In this document: in pieces, positions 43,525 through 51,303 of the stretch
Numbering within the stretch: the first letter of the stretch is position 1
How the letters are laid out: each line of letters starts with the position of its first letter
DNA from: Bryobacterales bacterium
Lineage (GTDB): Bacteria > Acidobacteriota > Terriglobia > Bryobacterales > UBA6623
Assembly (NCBI GenBank): GCA_026713545.1
Contig: JAPOOG010000121.1
Span: forward strand, 1-57,458
Direction: 5' to 3'
Length of the DNA: 57,458 nt
Translations under genes and position numbers: made by a program
Notes under the pieces: generated by a model
What the model saw: only the letters and a program-made list of their open reading frames with translations
What the model was told of the DNA's origin: nothing
The model's database searches: none

Positions 43525-44640
43525 ATGGGCAATCGGGTTGCCGTCGTCGCGGGCGGCCGGACTCCCTTCGTGAAGGCCGGCAAGGCCTTCAAGCGCCTGG
43601 GTCCCTTGAAATTGGCGGCTCGCGCCGTCACGGGGTTGCTCGAAAAGCACGAAGTCGATGCCGCCTCGATCGACGCCATCGCCTTCGGAGCCGTCGTCCC
43701 AGAGCCGGGCAGGCCCAATCTGGCCCGCGAGATCGTTCTGGAAGCGGGACTGCCGAGGGCGATCGAAGCGCAGACGATGTCCTCCTACTGCATCACCGGT
43801 TTGCGCACCATCACGGCCATCACAGAAGGCATTGCTTCCGGCCGCATCGAAGCCGGCATCGCCGGCGGAGTGGATTCGTTGTCCCATGCCGACCCCGCAA
43901 CCTTCCGGGAACCGTCCACCGGACTGTCGATGGGCGAGCACATGGAGATCACCTGCAAGCAGTGGGGTGTCTCGCGGGAACGTCAGGACGAAGTCGCGCT
44001 GGCCAGCCACCGCAACGCCGTCGCTGCCCGCGAGCGGCTCGGCGAGCAGATCTTTCCTCTCGAAGGCGTCGAGCACGACACGGGTCCGCGAACCGGCACG
44101 TCGATGGAAGCCCTGGCCAACCTGAAGCCCGCCTTCGACCCGCGCGGCACGGTCACGGCCGGTAACGCCTCGCCGGTCACCGATGGCGCTTCGGCCGTGT
44201 TGTTGATGAGCGAGGACCGCGCGGCGTCGGAGGGCCGCGAGCCGCTTGCCTTCGTCCGCGCCATGCGGTACGGCGCCATCGATCCGGGTGAGGGCTTGCT
44301 GATGGCCCCCGGCATCGTGGTGCCGCGCCTTCTCGAGCGAAGCGGCCTGCGCCTCGCGCAGATCGACCTGATCGAGATTCACGAGGCCTTCGCCGCCCAG
44401 GTCCTGACCAACGTCATGGCCTGGGAACAGGGCTGGCAGGCGGCTCCGACCGGCGCCGTGGACTGGAGCCGCGTCAACGTATCCGGCGGCTCCATCGCCG
44501 TCGGGCATCCCTGGTCCGCCACCGGCGGCCGCATCGTCACCGCCCTGGCCTGCGAGATGGCCCGCCGCAACGCCCAGTTCGGCCTAGCAAGCATCTGCGC
44601 CGCCGGAGCCATGGCCGGCGCCCTCATCCTGGAGCGCTAG
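43525..44640 (+). CDS. Acetyl-CoA acyltransferase (thiolase, FadI/FadA type)
   Basis: A 371-residue thiolase, slightly short of the usual 390-430. The acyl-accepting Cys89 is in SSYCITGLRTIT (the family's N.YC.SG). NVSGGSIAVGHPWSATGGRI, IEIHEAFAAQV (His) and SICAAGAMAGALI (Cys358) complete the active site. It cleaves 3-ketoacyl-CoA in beta-oxidation or condenses two acyl-CoAs. GGAGGTGAGATC before ATG 43525 fixes the start. Its last 141 bp are duplicated at 45621-45761. Confidence 0.9.
   Translation: MGNRVAVVAGGRTPFVKAGKAFKRLGPLKLAARAVTGLLEKHEVDAASIDAIAFGAVVPEPGRPNLAREIVLEAGLPRAIEAQTMSSYCITGLRTITAITEGIASGRIEAGIAGGVDSLSHADPATFREPSTGLSMGEHMEITCKQWGVSRERQDEVALASHRNAVAARERLGEQIFPLEGVEHDTGPRTGTSMEALANLKPAFDPRGTVTAGNASPVTDGASAVLLMSEDRAASEGREPLAFVRAMRYGAIDPGEGLLMAPGIVVPRLLERSGLRLAQIDLIEIHEAFAAQVLTNVMAWEQGWQAAPTGAVDWSRVNVSGGSIAVGHPWSATGGRIVTALACEMARRNAQFGLASICAAGAMAGALILER
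44500..44640. repeat. Thiolase 3' end, copy A of a 141-bp direct repeat
   Basis: Matches 45621-45761 over 141 bp with 7 differences, most of them synonymous in the thiolase frame, including TAG against TAA. Confidence 0.9.
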
Positions 44641-44780
44641 CGAGCAGTGGACTCCCTCCCTGTTCGCCGTCCGCGAACGGCCGGATTCTCACCCGGCATC
44701 GCTGGAAGATCGAATCATGAAGGTGAACGGCACTTGGTTAAGTAGAATGCTTTGAACGATGTGCCATGCAACCCGATCGC

Positions 44781-45146
44781 TCAGGGCCAATCTCCGGTAG
44801 AGGAGATTGCCCGCGACATCCGCTCTGTCGCGGCGCCCAACTCCGGCAGGTCCTTTTCGACTACGCTCCAGACGACCGCCAAATCGATCCCGAGATAGTT
44901 GTGCGCCAATACATTGCGGAAGCCGGAGATCGCACTCCATGGAACGGCAGGCTCTGTTGCTTTGAGCGGACCGCTCAGCCGCTGTGTCGACTCGGCAAGT
45001 GTTTGCAGATTGCGCACGACCGCATCCTGCACCAGGTGTGAGTCGCAAAACCTTGTTCGATCTCCCCCGGTGTACTCCTGAATGCGCTCGATACACTGGC
45101 GAATATGTCCCAAGAGCAACCGGTCGGACCCCGTGCCCGGCTTCAC
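44781..45146 (-). CDS. hepT: HEPN-domain toxin (HepT, DUF86)
   Basis: A 121-residue all-helical HEPN protein. The RNase motif RxxxxH appears as RNVLAHNYLG, with LLGHIRQCIERIQEYTGGDR at the N-terminus. HepT is an RNase toxin neutralised by AMPylation by MntA. Its start overlaps the MntA gene's end by four bases. It lies between the two copies of the thiolase 3' end. Confidence 0.88.
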   Translation of the reverse strand: MKPGTGSDRLLLGHIRQCIERIQEYTGGDRTRFCDSHLVQDAVVRNLQTLAESTQRLSGPLKATEPAVPWSAISGFRNVLAHNYLGIDLAVVWSVVEKDLPELGAATERMSRAISSTGDWP

Positions 45147-45427
45147 AGCGTTTGCGCTTCTTTCAGTATGCGGTCGCGTATCTCGGGGTGGAGACTGTTT
45201 TCGGTCACCACTTCTACCCGGCGGTTGAGGAGACCCTGTACATCCATCAACAGGGCGCCGAGCGCGAGGCCCGTCCGCTCGGGAGACAGTGAAACCAACA
45301 GATCGACATCACTCGCATCGTCGGCGTCACCCCTGGCCATGGACCCGAAAACCCGCACGTCGCGGACGCCATGGCGATCAGCGAGGTCGAGAATTTTGGT
45401 GCGGTGATTTTCGATCAGCGGATGCAT
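45143..45427 (-). CDS. mntA: Minimal nucleotidyltransferase antitoxin (MntA)
   Basis: A 94-residue protein with the MNT catalytic motif FGSMARGDADDASDVDLLV (GSx10DxD), enough for a minimal DNA polymerase-beta fold nucleotidyltransferase that AMPylates HepT. It is transcribed first, then hepT with a four-base overlap. There is a 190-bp gap before the second thiolase repeat, with a 63-residue frame I cannot assign. Confidence 0.88.
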   Translation of the reverse strand: MHPLIENHRTKILDLADRHGVRDVRVFGSMARGDADDASDVDLLVSLSPERTGLALGALLMDVQGLLNRRVEVVTENSLHPEIRDRILKEAQTL

Positions 45428-45620
45428 CGCGTGCGCCTCATGTCCCGAATATCAATCCGGCCGGTGTACGTCGCCTCGCCACGGTTCCGCCGGCCGCGCC
45501 GAACCTGCACACAGACACGTTCAGCGGTTTTCTCCATGGGCCGCTGACGAACGCCGGCAGGACGACATCCCCGTAGTCGATGATAAAGGATCTTGTGATT
45601 TCAGGTTCCCGATCTTTCGC

Positions 45621-45761
45621 GTCGGGCATCCCTGGTCCGCCACCGGCGGCCGCATCGTCACCGTCCTGGCCTGCGAAATGGCCCGCCGCAACGCCCAGTT
45701 CGGCATCGCAAGCATCTGCGCCGCCGGAGCCATGGCCGGCGCCCTCATCCTCGAACGCTAA
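45621..45761. repeat. Thiolase 3' end, copy B of a 141-bp direct repeat
   Basis: An orphan copy of the last 46 thiolase codons plus TAA stop, without the upstream part of the gene. It marks the right boundary of the HepT/MntA insertion. Confidence 0.9.
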
Positions 45762-46124
45762 GCCGCGAGTCGGGTGCTATTTCTGCTCTCGATGGAATGT
45801 CCTCCCCGCCGCCTGTGTTGCCGAAACAGCGAACCCAAGGCAAGAACGTCGCAATCGCCGATGGATAACCTCTTCATCCGCTCGCTGCTCGGAGCACTTG
45901 GCCTAAACTGGAATCGAACCTCCGAGTGGAAGCACGGAAGATTCCTGCGGCTGCGCCCTCGCCGATCCCTCCGCGAGACGATCGCTCTCCAGCAACCGCC
46001 GAAGAGGACTGGCATGCCTTGGCCGCTTGGAATGCCCAGGTCGGCGCACGGATCATGTTTCTGAACGAGAGAGAACGCTGATGATCCGGAATCATAATTC
46101 AGGGGCGGAGATGCGGCACGACAC
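45762..46124. other. Intergenic stretch before the DISARM-like array
   Basis: 363 bp. A plus frame from about 45890 to TGA 46079-46081 reads plausibly (EDWHALAAWNAQVGARIMFL) and looks like the C-terminal end of an unidentified protein, but no start or homologue is recognised. The promoter of the helicase operon should lie here. Confidence 0.35.
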
Positions 46125-49100
46125 ATGAAGGCCTTCCAGTTTGATCGCCACATCGTTGAAAGTTACGAAAATTTCTCTCGCTCTTTCAGCAGGATTAGGG
46201 CGGACGATCTGCATGATGAGATCGAAAGCGAATATGCCGCAGGCCGCTTCTGGCCGGACGCCCTTCTTTCTCTGAACCCGCACTACGAAGAGGGGCCGAC
46301 GGCCGAAGATCTTGTTGGCTCCGGCGACCTTTGTCTGGAGACGGCTCAAGTCTTCCGTTTCGGATCGACCCCAATCAGGTTTTACAGGCACCAGGCACAG
46401 GCCATCGCCAAGGCCTGCGCCGGCCAGAGTTACGTGGTGACGACGGGAACAGGGTCGGGCAAATCCCTCTGCTTCTTTGTCCCGATCGTCGATGCCGTCA
46501 TCCGGGCCCGCAAGGCCGGTCACTCGCCGGGAACACGCGCGATCATCGTTTACCCCATGAACGCGCTCGCCAACAGCCAGATCAAGGAAATTGACAAGTT
46601 CATCGACCAGTCGGGCTTGCCGGAAAACCTCAAGCCGGTCGTCCGGCGCTACACCGGGCAGGAAAGCCGGGAAGACCGCCGGCGAATTGCGGACCATCCT
46701 CCCGATGTTCTCCTGACCAACTTCATGATGGCCGAGCTTCTTCTGACTCGGCAGGATGACGTCGATTCCCAGGTCATTGCCAACGCCGCCGGCCTTGAGT
46801 TCATCGTCCTCGACGAGCTGCATACCTACCGTGGCCGCCAGGGTGCAGATGTCGCCATTCTGGTCCGGCGGCTGCGGGATCGCTGCACGCCGGACAAGGC
46901 GCCCATCTGTATCGGGACCTCCGCCACGATGGCCGGCGGCGACATCGCTGACAGCAAGGCCGAGGCGGTTTCGGAAGTGGCCTCGCGTCTGTTTGGGGCA
47001 CAAATGGGCCCGGATGCCGTGATCGACGAGTCGCTTCGCCGTGCCACGGACGACCAACTCAAAATCACGGACGTGGAGCCACAGCTCCAGGCGGTGCTCG
47101 CCGCTGATCTTCCCGATCGGCTGACCGACGCCGGCCTGCGCACGCACCCGCTTGCGGTCTGGGCGGAGCTCGCGCTCGGCCTCGACGATGGCCAGGTCTT
47201 GAAGCGGCGCCGGCCGATGCCCTTCGGCGACGCCGCCAGGCTGCTTGCTGAAGCCGGCGGTGCCGGCACGGAACGCTGCCGCCGCGTCCTGGAGAGCTTC
47301 CTGACCCGGGTCAGTCTCCCCGAAAAGGACCGCGGCGGCACGGGCGAGGACGCCTTCCTGGCCTTCAAGCTCCATCGCTTCATTGCCGGTGCGGGTGAGG
47401 TCTACACCACACTGCGTTCAAAGCCGCGTAGGGTGCTGCTGGAGGGGCAGATCGAGGACCCGGATGCTCCGGGTACCCGGCTCTACTCCATCCGCTTCTG
47501 CCGTGAATGCGGTCAGGAGTATTACGTGGTGACGAGAACGGAGCGGGAAGAGGGCTCTCGCTACCTGCCGCGCAACATCGATGACACTCCCGTCGACAGC
47601 GACGACCACACCGAGGTCGCCGGGTACCTGACGCCGGCCGGGCTCGCTGACCCGGACTATCGCTTCGACGGCTCAATCGAGAGTTTTCCGGAAGGCTGGA
47701 CGGAAGAGCACCGGGGTTTGCTCAGGCTTCGTTCGTACCGTAAGAAGAAGGTTCCGGCGCTGGTGAAAGTCGCGGACAGCGGCCTTGCTGCCCATGACGG
47801 TGAGCCGTTCTGGTTCATCCCCGGCAAGTTCGCCTTCTGCGCTTGTTGTCTTCACGAGCCGCCCGGAAGCATGCGCGAGCGCAACAAGCTTGCGGGCCTC
47901 ACCGCCGAGGGCCGAAGCTCGGCCACGACGCTTGTCGTTTCCAGCGCTCTCGAATGGTTGAACCAACCCGGCCACGCCGTTCCCGAGGACAAGCGCAAGC
48001 TCCTCGGCTTCACCGACAATCGCCAGGACGCCGCGCTTCAAGCGGGGCATTTCAACGATTTCCTCTTCGTGAGCCTCCTGCGCGGAGCCATTCTGCGCGC
48101 CGTTCTCGATGTCGGCGACGAGGGCTTGCGGGATGACGAGTTCGGCTTGCGGGTTCAGAGGGCGTTGGGTTTTACGGCCGCGAATAGGCCGCTTCGTACG
48201 GAGTGGATGCTGAACCCCGAGGCCGGGGCCGTGATTCGCAGCGATGCCCAGCGTGCGTTGGCCAAGGTTCTCGCCCATCGCGTCTGGACCGATCTGCGCC
48301 GGGGTTGGCGCTTCACCAATCCGAGCCTGTCCGTGCTGAAGCTGATCGAGGTCGATTTCGTGGGGCTCGATGACATCGCCGCGGACGTGGATAGGCTCGC
48401 GGCCATTTTGCCTCAGCTCGGCTCCTTGGATCACGACGCTCGCAAGAAAGCGATCAGAGCGCTGCTGGAGGCCATGCTCGAAGGCTTGGCTGTCGGCACC
48501 GAGGCGCTCGAACTGGCTGTTCTCGATACCGTTGCCCAGAGGTCGCGTTCGCTTCTGCTGGCTCCCTGGGCGATCGACGGCAAGGAAACGGTGCGGGAGC
48601 GCACTACCCTGTACGTGGAATACCACGGCAGGAAAGAAACCGCGTTGCGTGAAGAACGGATGGTCCTCCGAGCGGGGCCGCGGTCACGCATCGCGTCCCT
48701 CCTCAACCGTGAGAGCGTCATCGGAATCAAGCTGGACGGCGAAAGCTACCTTGCCTTCGTCGAACGCCTTCTCGGCATGCTGGCTGATGAAGGTCTTGTC
48801 ACTTTGGCTGAAAGTGAGGGCGGCCGCAGGGGCTGGCGGCTGTCGCCCTCGGCCGTCCGTCTCGTTCCCGGTGAAGCCGTTCGAAATCAGGCCGCTGTCG
48901 GCAACCCTTACTTCCACGGCCTCTATTCCCGCATTGCCGCTGGTCTCGCGCAGAACTCCAGCGCGTTGTTCGGGATGGAGAGCCGCGAGCATACGGCCCA
49001 GGTGACCCAGAAGCAGCGGGAGTGGCGGGAATGGCGTTTCCGCTTCGAAGACGACGATCAAAAGCGTATCGCCGAGTACGAAGCCGAAATCAAGGCCGGC

Positions 49101-51299
49101 GGAGAGTCGAAACAGCTTCTCCCGGCCCTGTTCTGCACGCCCACCATGGAGTTGGGGGTCGATATCTCGGCGCTGAATGCGGTCTATCTCCGCAATGTTC
49201 CGCCGACCCCCGCCAACTACGCGCAGCGCGCCGGCCGTGCGGGGCGATCAGGCCAGGCGGCGGCCATCTTCACCTACTGCGCGGCCCAGTCGCCGCATGA
49301 CCAGTATTTCTTCGAGCGGCGCATCGACATGGTGGCCGGCGCGGTTCGCCCCCCGGCGCTCGACATCACCAACAAGAACCTCGTCACTTCGCATCTCCAG
49401 GCGATCTGGCTTGCCGTGGCCGGGTTGGCTCTCTCGCCGGACATCCCCAAGATCCTCGACCTCAAGAAACCGGGCTATCCCCTCAAGGACGAGATCCGCA
49501 AGGTCGTCCGGGCTCCCGGTCTGATCGAAAAGGCGTGCGCCCCGCTGCGTCGTGTCCTCGACCGGATCCTCTCATCGCAGGACGGCCGCTTGCCGGTCTG
49601 GATGGGTGACCCTGCCGACTTTGTGAAGGAGGTTGCCGCTCACGCGCCGTCCGAATTCGACAACGCCTTCGGACGATGGCGCGAACTCTATCACTCCGCG
49701 CGCACCCAATTGATCGAGGCCAACAGCCAGTCGCAAGTGCCGGGCCTGTCCAAAGCGGACCGGCGCAAGATCAAGGCGGCGCAGATGCAGGCCACGGACC
49801 AGCTCGCCATTCTCGAACAGGGCAAGGCGGCCAACAGCTCGGACTTCTACTCGTACCGCTACCTCGCGACCGAAGGTTTCCTGCCCGGCTACAATTTCCC
49901 CCGGTTGCCCCTCTACGCCTTCGTTCCGGGCGAGGGCAAGTCCGGTTCCTTCCTGCAGCGCGCCCGCTTTCTTGCCATCTCCGAGTTCGGTCCTCGCAGC
50001 CTCATCTACCATGAGGGCCGTGCCTATCGCGTCGTCAAGGCGAAACTCCCTCCCGAGGTCCGGACCGGCGACGGTCAGGAGCTGGCGACGAAGGACCTCG
50101 CGATCTGCTCCAACTGTGGGGCGGCGCACGATGATGAGGTCGAACGCTGTCACGCCTGCCATGACCTGATGGCCGCGGCGTTGCCTGTCAGACGCACGCT
50201 CAGGATCGACAATGTCGAAACGGCGCCGGCCGAGCGCATCACCGCCAATGACGAGGAACGCATTCGTCAGGGCTTCGAGATTCAGACCGTGTTCGCATGG
50301 CCGCGAAAGCATGGCCGCGTCGAGGTCATCGAGGCCTCCTTCCAAACCGGGAGTGCGACCCTGTTCACGCTGCAATACGCCAACAGCGCGGATATCAGTC
50401 GGATCAACAAGGGCCTGAAGCGCCGCAGCAACAAAACCGTGCTCGGTTTCTTGATCGACCCGCGCACCGGAAGGTGGGCCAAGACCGAGGACGAGGACCC
50501 GCAGGAAGACCCGCCGCCCGACAAGGTCCCGCCGGTGCGGATCGTCCCGATCGTCCGGGATCGCAAGAACGCCCTTCTCTTCCGGTTCGAAGATCCCGGT
50601 CGCTATGACCCGAAGACGATCGTCACGCTGCAGCATGCCCTCCTGCGGGGCATCGCGGTCGAGTTCCAGCTCGAGGAGGGCGAAATCCTCGGGGAGCCCT
50701 TGCCCGACAGGGACAACCGGCGCGCTGTCCTCGCCTATGAGGCGACGGAGGGCGGCGCCGGTGTGCTGAGCCGCCTGATCGAGGAACCGGATGCGCTGAA
50801 CCGGGTCGCCAGGAAAGCGCTCGAGCTCATGCATTTCGACGAGGTCGAGGCCGCCGTTGATGCCGGTGACCCCGGCCTTCTCAAGCAAGACGATGAAAAG
50901 GCTTGCGTGCGGGGCTGCTATCGCTGCCTGCTCTCCTACTTCAATCAGCCCGACCACGAGATGATCGACCGCACCGGCAACGAGGTCAGGCGGCTGTTGA
51001 TCGAGCTGGCGCGCGGAACGGTCGTGCTGGCGTCTGCTCCGGACGGCCCGGCTGCGCAGCGCGGCTGGTCGGAGGTCTTCGACCAACAGGGCGTTCCCGC
51101 GCCGGACACGACGCGCCTGGACCTCGCCGATGTCACCTTCCCTTTCGCTTGGCGCAGCCACTACGTTGCCGCCAAGGACGGCGCCATCCCCGAGACGCTG
51201 AGGGCCGAGGCGGACGCCCGGGGATGGGTTCTTTTCGAGCTGCCGTCCGACCCGTCCGAAGGACTGCCGGCCGAATTGATGGCCGCCTTGCGGGATTGA
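46125..51299 (+). CDS. DEAD-box helicase with DUF1998-type C-terminus (DISARM/MrfA-like)
   Basis: A 1724-residue superfamily 2 helicase. Walker A TGTGSGKS (107-114), motif II DELH (230-233), motif III SAT (266-268). Motifs V-VI (TPTMELGVDISALN, QRAGRAGRSGQ) lie near 1000-1045. A CRECGQEYY pair sits near 465 and a zinc ribbon (CSNCG...CHAC) near 1330. The C-terminus has CVRGCYRCLLSYFNQPDH near 1595, the cysteine signature of DUF1998/MZB. In DISARM the helicase (DrmA) and DUF1998 protein (DrmB) are usually separate; here the functions appear fused, and MrfA-like DNA repair helicases share this layout. It is followed after four bases by a SNF2 helicase and then a methylase, which favours phage defence. 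Confidence 0.8.
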   Translation: MKAFQFDRHIVESYENFSRSFSRIRADDLHDEIESEYAAGRFWPDALLSLNPHYEEGPTAEDLVGSGDLCLETAQVFRFGSTPIRFYRHQAQAIAKACAGQSYVVTTGTGSGKSLCFFVPIVDAVIRARKAGHSPGTRAIIVYPMNALANSQIKEIDKFIDQSGLPENLKPVVRRYTGQESREDRRRIADHPPDVLLTNFMMAELLLTRQDDVDSQVIANAAGLEFIVLDELHTYRGRQGADVAILVRRLRDRCTPDKAPICIGTSATMAGGDIADSKAEAVSEVASRLFGAQMGPDAVIDESLRRATDDQLKITDVEPQLQAVLAADLPDRLTDAGLRTHPLAVWAELALGLDDGQVLKRRRPMPFGDAARLLAEAGGAGTERCRRVLESFLTRVSLPEKDRGGTGEDAFLAFKLHRFIAGAGEVYTTLRSKPRRVLLEGQIEDPDAPGTRLYSIRFCRECGQEYYVVTRTEREEGSRYLPRNIDDTPVDSDDHTEVAGYLTPAGLADPDYRFDGSIESFPEGWTEEHRGLLRLRSYRKKKVPALVKVADSGLAAHDGEPFWFIPGKFAFCACCLHEPPGSMRERNKLAGLTAEGRSSATTLVVSSALEWLNQPGHAVPEDKRKLLGFTDNRQDAALQAGHFNDFLFVSLLRGAILRAVLDVGDEGLRDDEFGLRVQRALGFTAANRPLRTEWMLNPEAGAVIRSDAQRALAKVLAHRVWTDLRRGWRFTNPSLSVLKLIEVDFVGLDDIAADVDRLAAILPQLGSLDHDARKKAIRALLEAMLEGLAVGTEALELAVLDTVAQRSRSLLLAPWAIDGKETVRERTTLYVEYHGRKETALREERMVLRAGPRSRIASLLNRESVIGIKLDGESYLAFVERLLGMLADEGLVTLAESEGGRRGWRLSPSAVRLVPGEAVRNQAAVGNPYFHGLYSRIAAGLAQNSSALFGMESREHTAQVTQKQREWREWRFRFEDDDQKRIAEYEAEIKAGGESKQLLPALFCTPTMELGVDISALNAVYLRNVPPTPANYAQRAGRAGRSGQAAAIFTYCAAQSPHDQYFFERRIDMVAGAVRPPALDITNKNLVTSHLQAIWLAVAGLALSPDIPKILDLKKPGYPLKDEIRKVVRAPGLIEKACAPLRRVLDRILSSQDGRLPVWMGDPADFVKEVAAHAPSEFDNAFGRWRELYHSARTQLIEANSQSQVPGLSKADRRKIKAAQMQATDQLAILEQGKAANSSDFYSYRYLATEGFLPGYNFPRLPLYAFVPGEGKSGSFLQRARFLAISEFGPRSLIYHEGRAYRVVKAKLPPEVRTGDGQELATKDLAICSNCGAAHDDEVERCHACHDLMAAALPVRRTLRIDNVETAPAERITANDEERIRQGFEIQTVFAWPRKHGRVEVIEASFQTGSATLFTLQYANSADISRINKGLKRRSNKTVLGFLIDPRTGRWAKTEDEDPQEDPPPDKVPPVRIVPIVRDRKNALLFRFEDPGRYDPKTIVTLQHALLRGIAVEFQLEEGEILGEPLPDRDNRRAVLAYEATEGGAGVLSRLIEEPDALNRVARKALELMHFDEVEAAVDAGDPGLLKQDDEKACVRGCYRCLLSYFNQPDHEMIDRTGNEVRRLLIELARGTVVLASAPDGPAAQRGWSEVFDQQGVPAPDTTRLDLADVTFPFAWRSHYVAAKDGAIPETLRAEADARGWVLFELPSDPSEGLPAELMAALRD

Positions 51300-51303
51300 C
51301 CGG

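Noticed and set aside
45895-45930. tRNA-like T-loop word GGTTCGATTCC on the minus strand
   Set aside because: The stems do not pair and no acceptor or anticodon arm can be formed.
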